Below the pieces are notes generated by a model. The model saw only the letters and a list, made by a program, of their open reading frames with translations, had not been told where the DNA came from and searched no databases. A stretch of DNA of 57,823 nucleotides from an uncultured Prevotellaceae bacterium (lineage in GTDB: Bacteria > Bacteroidota > Bacteroidia > Bacteroidales > Bacteroidaceae), in assembly GCA_900318795.1 (NCBI GenBank), contig ONLU01000020.1, forward strand, positions 1 to 57,823. Reading direction: 5' to 3'. The translations under genes were made by a program, and so were the position numbers. This document shows, in pieces, positions 55,174 to 57,823 of this stretch. The first letter of the stretch is position 1, and each line of letters opens with the position of its first letter.

Positions 55174-57438
55174 CTAAAAATTAACAGACAAATGAGCCAT
55201 CATATTGAATGGGGCCGAGGGAGCAAAACCTGCCTCATACTGATCGCTTTCACCCCAGCCCGTGGCAATCACCTTGTCACCTTGCTGAGTAAAGGCCGGC
55301 GCTGCCCAACCATTGTTGTCGAACTTGGCCGAGAACAGGTTGTAGAGTGTCAATCCCACCGTGACATCCTTTATGCCCAGCTTGGGCAACTGGAAGTTAT
55401 AGCTCAGGTCGACATTCGTCGTGAAATGTCCGTCCAGCATCATGCCCACATCTACGAGCTGACCATTGTCATCATGTGTCTGATAGCTCTTAAAGCCAGT
55501 GTTCGTCATATACTGCTCACTGACATATTGGCTCTGAACGCTTGCTTTCAGCCCACGATAGTTGAAAGTGAGGATATTGTTCAGGATGAAGTCGGGCGAG
55601 AATGCCAGTGGCTGGTTACCCAAGTCGGCCACACCGCCATCCATTAGTTGCACGGTAATACCCTTGACACGGTTCTTAGACCAAGTGGCATTGACATCCC
55701 AACGGAACCAGTCTATAGGCTTCAGGGCTGCCTCCAGTTCCACACCCAAACGATAGCTGTCGGGCACGTTACGCGTAATGGCCTCACCTATCTTGTCTAT
55801 CTCACCTGTCAAGACAAACTGGTCCTTATAGTCCATCCAGTAGAGGTTGGCTCCTGCTGTAAAGAGCTGACTCTGGTACTTGTAGCCCACCTCCAAATCG
55901 TTCAGTCTTTCAGCCTTGGGCTGGTCTAGCTCGGCGTTCAGACTGTTCTGGAAATTGTTGCGAGTCGGCTCCTTATGGGCTATGGCGTAGGAGGCATAGA
56001 CCTTATGGTTGGACGTGATATCATAGTTCAGTCCGAACTTAGGATTAAAGAAATCATACGACTCCTTCATATCGTAGACAATACGCTTATTGGTATCCCA
56101 GTTGATCTCGTCCGTGGGACCAACCATCTTGATACCCACATGACGATATTGCAAGTCAACATAAGCGTTCAGACCCGGCACGAAGTCATAGGTGACCTTG
56201 CCATAGACGTTGAAGTCGGTTTTCTTGGCATTGTCGTCATAGTATTTATGGTTAGGCTGCAAGGCTGCCAAGGGACTCTTCACCCAAGTGACATAGCCAA
56301 AGTGGTCACCATCATACTTATTCCAGCCACCACCCAAGGTTGCCTGCAGGTTCTGATGGTTGTTATAGTTCAGCGAGGCTACCACACCATAGAAGTCATT
56401 GAGCATCTTCTTCTGGCGCACCAAGTCACTCTTCGCCCAAGTTTCCTGCGGATCCAGATCATACTCTAAGAGTGTGCGCTTACGCTTATACTCCTCATAG
56501 TAGCCGTCACCACGGGTATAGTGCAAAGCGGCATTCAGGTTCAGCACATCGCAAAGACGCTGATTCCAGATGAGCTGGTAGTTCTGCTGGTGGTAGTTGT
56601 CCGTCTGGTTGTCATAATAGCGGGTGTTCCCCTCCTCGTCATAGTATTCACCACACGAGTTGTAAGTGCGCCCATATAACGCCTGCTCATATTTCGACGT
56701 ATAGTTCCAGGCATGATAGGTTTCCTCGACACCATTAAAGGTAATGAACTTCACCATGGTATTATCACCAAACCAGCCTGCCTGCAGGAAATAACTGTTC
56801 AGCTTCGTTGAGGCACGGTCCAGATAACCTTTCGAACCGATATTGGAGAGACGGCCCTGAATACCCCAGTGTCCACCCAGCAGTCCCGTGCCGAAACGCA
56901 GTGTTTCCTTGTGACTGTAATAAGAACCGCCACTGAGGTCAATGCCAACAAAAGGCTCTATACCGACATTCTCCGTCTGCATATTCAGCGTAGCGCCAAA
57001 GGCACCAGCACCATTCGTCGAGGTTCCCACACCACGCTGTATCTGCATCGATTGAACACTACTGGCAAAGTCACCCATGTTCACCCAGTAGAGCTGAGCA
57101 CTCTCGGCATCATTCATGGGGATGCCATTGGCCGTGATGTTGATACGTGACGGATCTGTACCACGAATGCGCAGCGACGTATAGCCGATACCATTACCTG
57201 CATCCGACGTCATGGTCACTGAGGGAGTCAGCGACAGCAAGTACGGAATGTCCTGACCATGGTTGACAGCCTTCAGCTGTTCCTTGCCCATGTTAGTAAA
57301 TGCCATAGGTGTCTTTCGGGTGGCTCGGGTCGATACCACCTGCACATTCTGTAACTCCACACTCTTCAGCGTGTCTGTCTCTTCTGACTGTGCTGCAAGA
57401 GCCACACCCATCATCGACAACATCAAAAATCTTCTCAT
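55174..57438 (-). CDS. TonB-dependent outer-membrane receptor, probably for thiamine
   Basis: A 754-residue TonB-dependent receptor. A signal peptide (about 1-16) is followed directly by the plug domain (QNVQVVSTRATRKTPMAF, IRIRG-like TSLRIRGTDPSRI, GVGTSTNGAGAFG at about 140-152) and a 22-strand barrel ending in MMAHLSVNF with the terminal Phe. There is no N-terminal carboxypeptidase-like or STN domain, so it is not a SusC-type protein. The TPP riboswitch just upstream and the pnuT and thiN genes downstream point to thiamine as ligand. First gene of the operon. Confidence 0.92.
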   Translation of the reverse strand: MRRFLMLSMMGVALAAQSEETDTLKSVELQNVQVVSTRATRKTPMAFTNMGKEQLKAVNHGQDIPYLLSLTPSVTMTSDAGNGIGYTSLRIRGTDPSRINITANGIPMNDAESAQLYWVNMGDFASSVQSMQIQRGVGTSTNGAGAFGATLNMQTENVGIEPFVGIDLSGGSYYSHKETLRFGTGLLGGHWGIQGRLSNIGSKGYLDRASTKLNSYFLQAGWFGDNTMVKFITFNGVEETYHAWNYTSKYEQALYGRTYNSCGEYYDEEGNTRYYDNQTDNYHQQNYQLIWNQRLCDVLNLNAALHYTRGDGYYEEYKRKRTLLEYDLDPQETWAKSDLVRQKKMLNDFYGVVASLNYNNHQNLQATLGGGWNKYDGDHFGYVTWVKSPLAALQPNHKYYDDNAKKTDFNVYGKVTYDFVPGLNAYVDLQYRHVGIKMVGPTDEINWDTNKRIVYDMKESYDFFNPKFGLNYDITSNHKVYASYAIAHKEPTRNNFQNSLNAELDQPKAERLNDLEVGYKYQSQLFTAGANLYWMDYKDQFVLTGEIDKIGEAITRNVPDSYRLGVELEAALKPIDWFRWDVNATWSKNRVKGITVQLMDGGVADLGNQPLAFSPDFILNNILTFNYRGLKASVQSQYVSEQYMTNTGFKSYQTHDDNGQLVDVGMMLDGHFTTNVDLSYNFQLPKLGIKDVTVGLTLYNLFSAKFDNNGWAAPAFTQQGDKVIATGWGESDQYEAGFAPSAPFNMMAHLSVNF

Positions 57439-57491
57439 GTCTCTTTTCCTTATTATTAATAAATAAAATTAAGGGGATTTTTCATACTCTA

Positions 57492-57572
57492 TCATCCCTA
57501 CGCCGGCATTATCCGTATCAGGTTTGGAGGGTATCATCTCAGCCCACACCCGTGAGCACCCCTTGACAAGCA
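57492..57572 (-). ncRNA. TPP riboswitch (Thi-box)
   Basis: The minus strand carries the thi-box elements in order: GGGGTGC, GGCTGAGATGATACCC, ACCTGATACGGATAATGCC and GGCGTAGGGA, with a small hairpin CACGGGTGTG between the first two. These are the conserved core positions of the TPP aptamer, including CTGAGA and GGATAATGCC. It lies 54 bases upstream of the receptor gene ATG and would shut off thiamine uptake when TPP is plentiful. No clear terminator follows, so control of translation initiation is more likely. Confidence 0.96.
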
Positions 57573-57589
57573 TTTTGCTAAATCGCGTG

Positions 57590-57621
57590 CAAAGGTACGA
57601 ATAAATGAGCGAAAAAACAAG
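57590..57621 (-). promoter_or_regulatory. Promoter for the thiamine uptake operon
   Basis: Minus strand CTTG (57618-57621), 20-base spacer, TACCTTTG (57590-57597), placed about 18 bases upstream of the riboswitch. Confidence 0.8.
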
Positions 57622-57667
57622 AGAAACAAAAAAAATCACCATTTTCTTGAAATTTTCCCCTAAAAAG

Positions 57668-57699
57668 TTTGCACAATTCAAAAAAACATATTACCTTTG
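57668..57699 (+). promoter_or_regulatory. Promoter for tRNA-Asn
   Basis: TTTG (57668-57671), 20-base spacer, TACCTTTG (57692-57699), 30 bases before the tRNA. It diverges from the thiamine operon promoter. Confidence 0.85.
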
Positions 57700-57729
57700 C
57701 ACCCGCAAATCAGAAATGACGCGCAACCT

Positions 57730-57803
57730 GCTTCAGTAGCTCAGTTGGTTAGAGCACCTGACTGTTAATCAGGGGGTCGTTGGTTCAAGCCCATCCTGAA
57801 GCG
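57730..57803 (+). tRNA. tRNA-Asn(GTT)
   Basis: A 74-base tRNA. Acceptor GCTTCAG pairs with CTGAAGC, followed by discriminator G. The anticodon stem CCTGA/TCAGG closes the loop CTGTTAA, giving GTT (asparagine). The T arm GTTGG-TTCAAGC-CCATC has one T-T mismatch at the second pair, slightly unusual. CCA is not fully encoded (CC follows). Confidence 0.93.
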
Positions 57804-57823
57804 CCTTAGAAAGAGTCCTGTAA

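Overview
The window reads as chromosomal DNA of a Bacteroidota member, most likely a gut or rumen Prevotella-type organism (Prevotellaceae). Evidence: nearly every transcription unit starts with the phylum-specific promoter TTTG-N20-TAnnTTTG (often TACCTTTG), starts lack strong Shine-Dalgarno sequences, and family content is typical (DUF4369/TlpA lipoproteins, PnuT plus a TonB-dependent receptor for thiamine, dockerin-like modules, short C-terminal Y-x-L-x-G tails). Species assignment is inference.

Layout. 1-2000 (minus): rpsU, a XerC/D-type recombinase, hpf, then tRNA-Thr, Tyr, Gly and a cut tRNA running off the left edge. 2101-6579 (plus): a periplasmic cyclophilin, a 900-base gene-poor stretch with repeats, a truncated gene start and a structured leader, then rplM-rpsI-rpsB-tsf. 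6697-9074 (minus): a CE7-type esterase with a BASS transporter. 9239-10804 (plus): comM. 10835-18129 (minus): a five-gene envelope/redox run (TPR lipoprotein, CXXC-less TlpA-like lipoprotein, GltD-like oxidoreductase, AsmA-like protein, alpha/beta hydrolase). 18187-18800: gene-poor DNA with palindromes, then tRNA-Leu. 18892-22004 (minus): pyrE, SRPBCC, argH and a Rieske-like lipoprotein.

22155-31485 (plus) is a coherent eight-gene aryl-acid operon: IorA, IorB, an aminotransferase, an outer-membrane porin, a sodium:solute symporter, two phenylacetate-CoA ligases and a double-ACT protein. It faces a PaaI-like thioesterase whose last codons contain the operon's terminator. Together these could import arylacetates, activate them to CoA esters, reductively carboxylate them to arylpyruvates and transaminate them to aromatic amino acids, or run the reverse. 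31926-39927 holds a secreted alpha-amylase, comF, recX, prmC, two lipoproteins, ribD and an RNase H.

39987-49796 is the most unusual region: a promoter, a roughly 330-base structured RNA ending in a terminator, a stand-alone LytTR regulator, about 1.1 kb of AT-rich iterated and palindromic DNA, two TTTCGCGAAA palindromes exactly 21 bp apart just upstream of a promoter, then a 2094-residue secreted helical protein with a dockerin-like and a cohesin-like module, followed by a protein with two cohesin-like domains. I read this as a possible regulated cell-surface scaffold. Two decayed genes of nuclease families flank it.

50466-57438 (minus): argS, a PAP2-beta-barrel fusion, and a TPP-riboswitch-controlled thiamine uptake operon (TonB receptor, PnuT, thiamine pyrophosphokinase). 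A tRNA-Asn closes the window on the plus strand. Short tandem words (ACTAGT, GGTAAAAA, GTTTAAAGTTAA) recur in the spacers and in places occur inside coding sequence.
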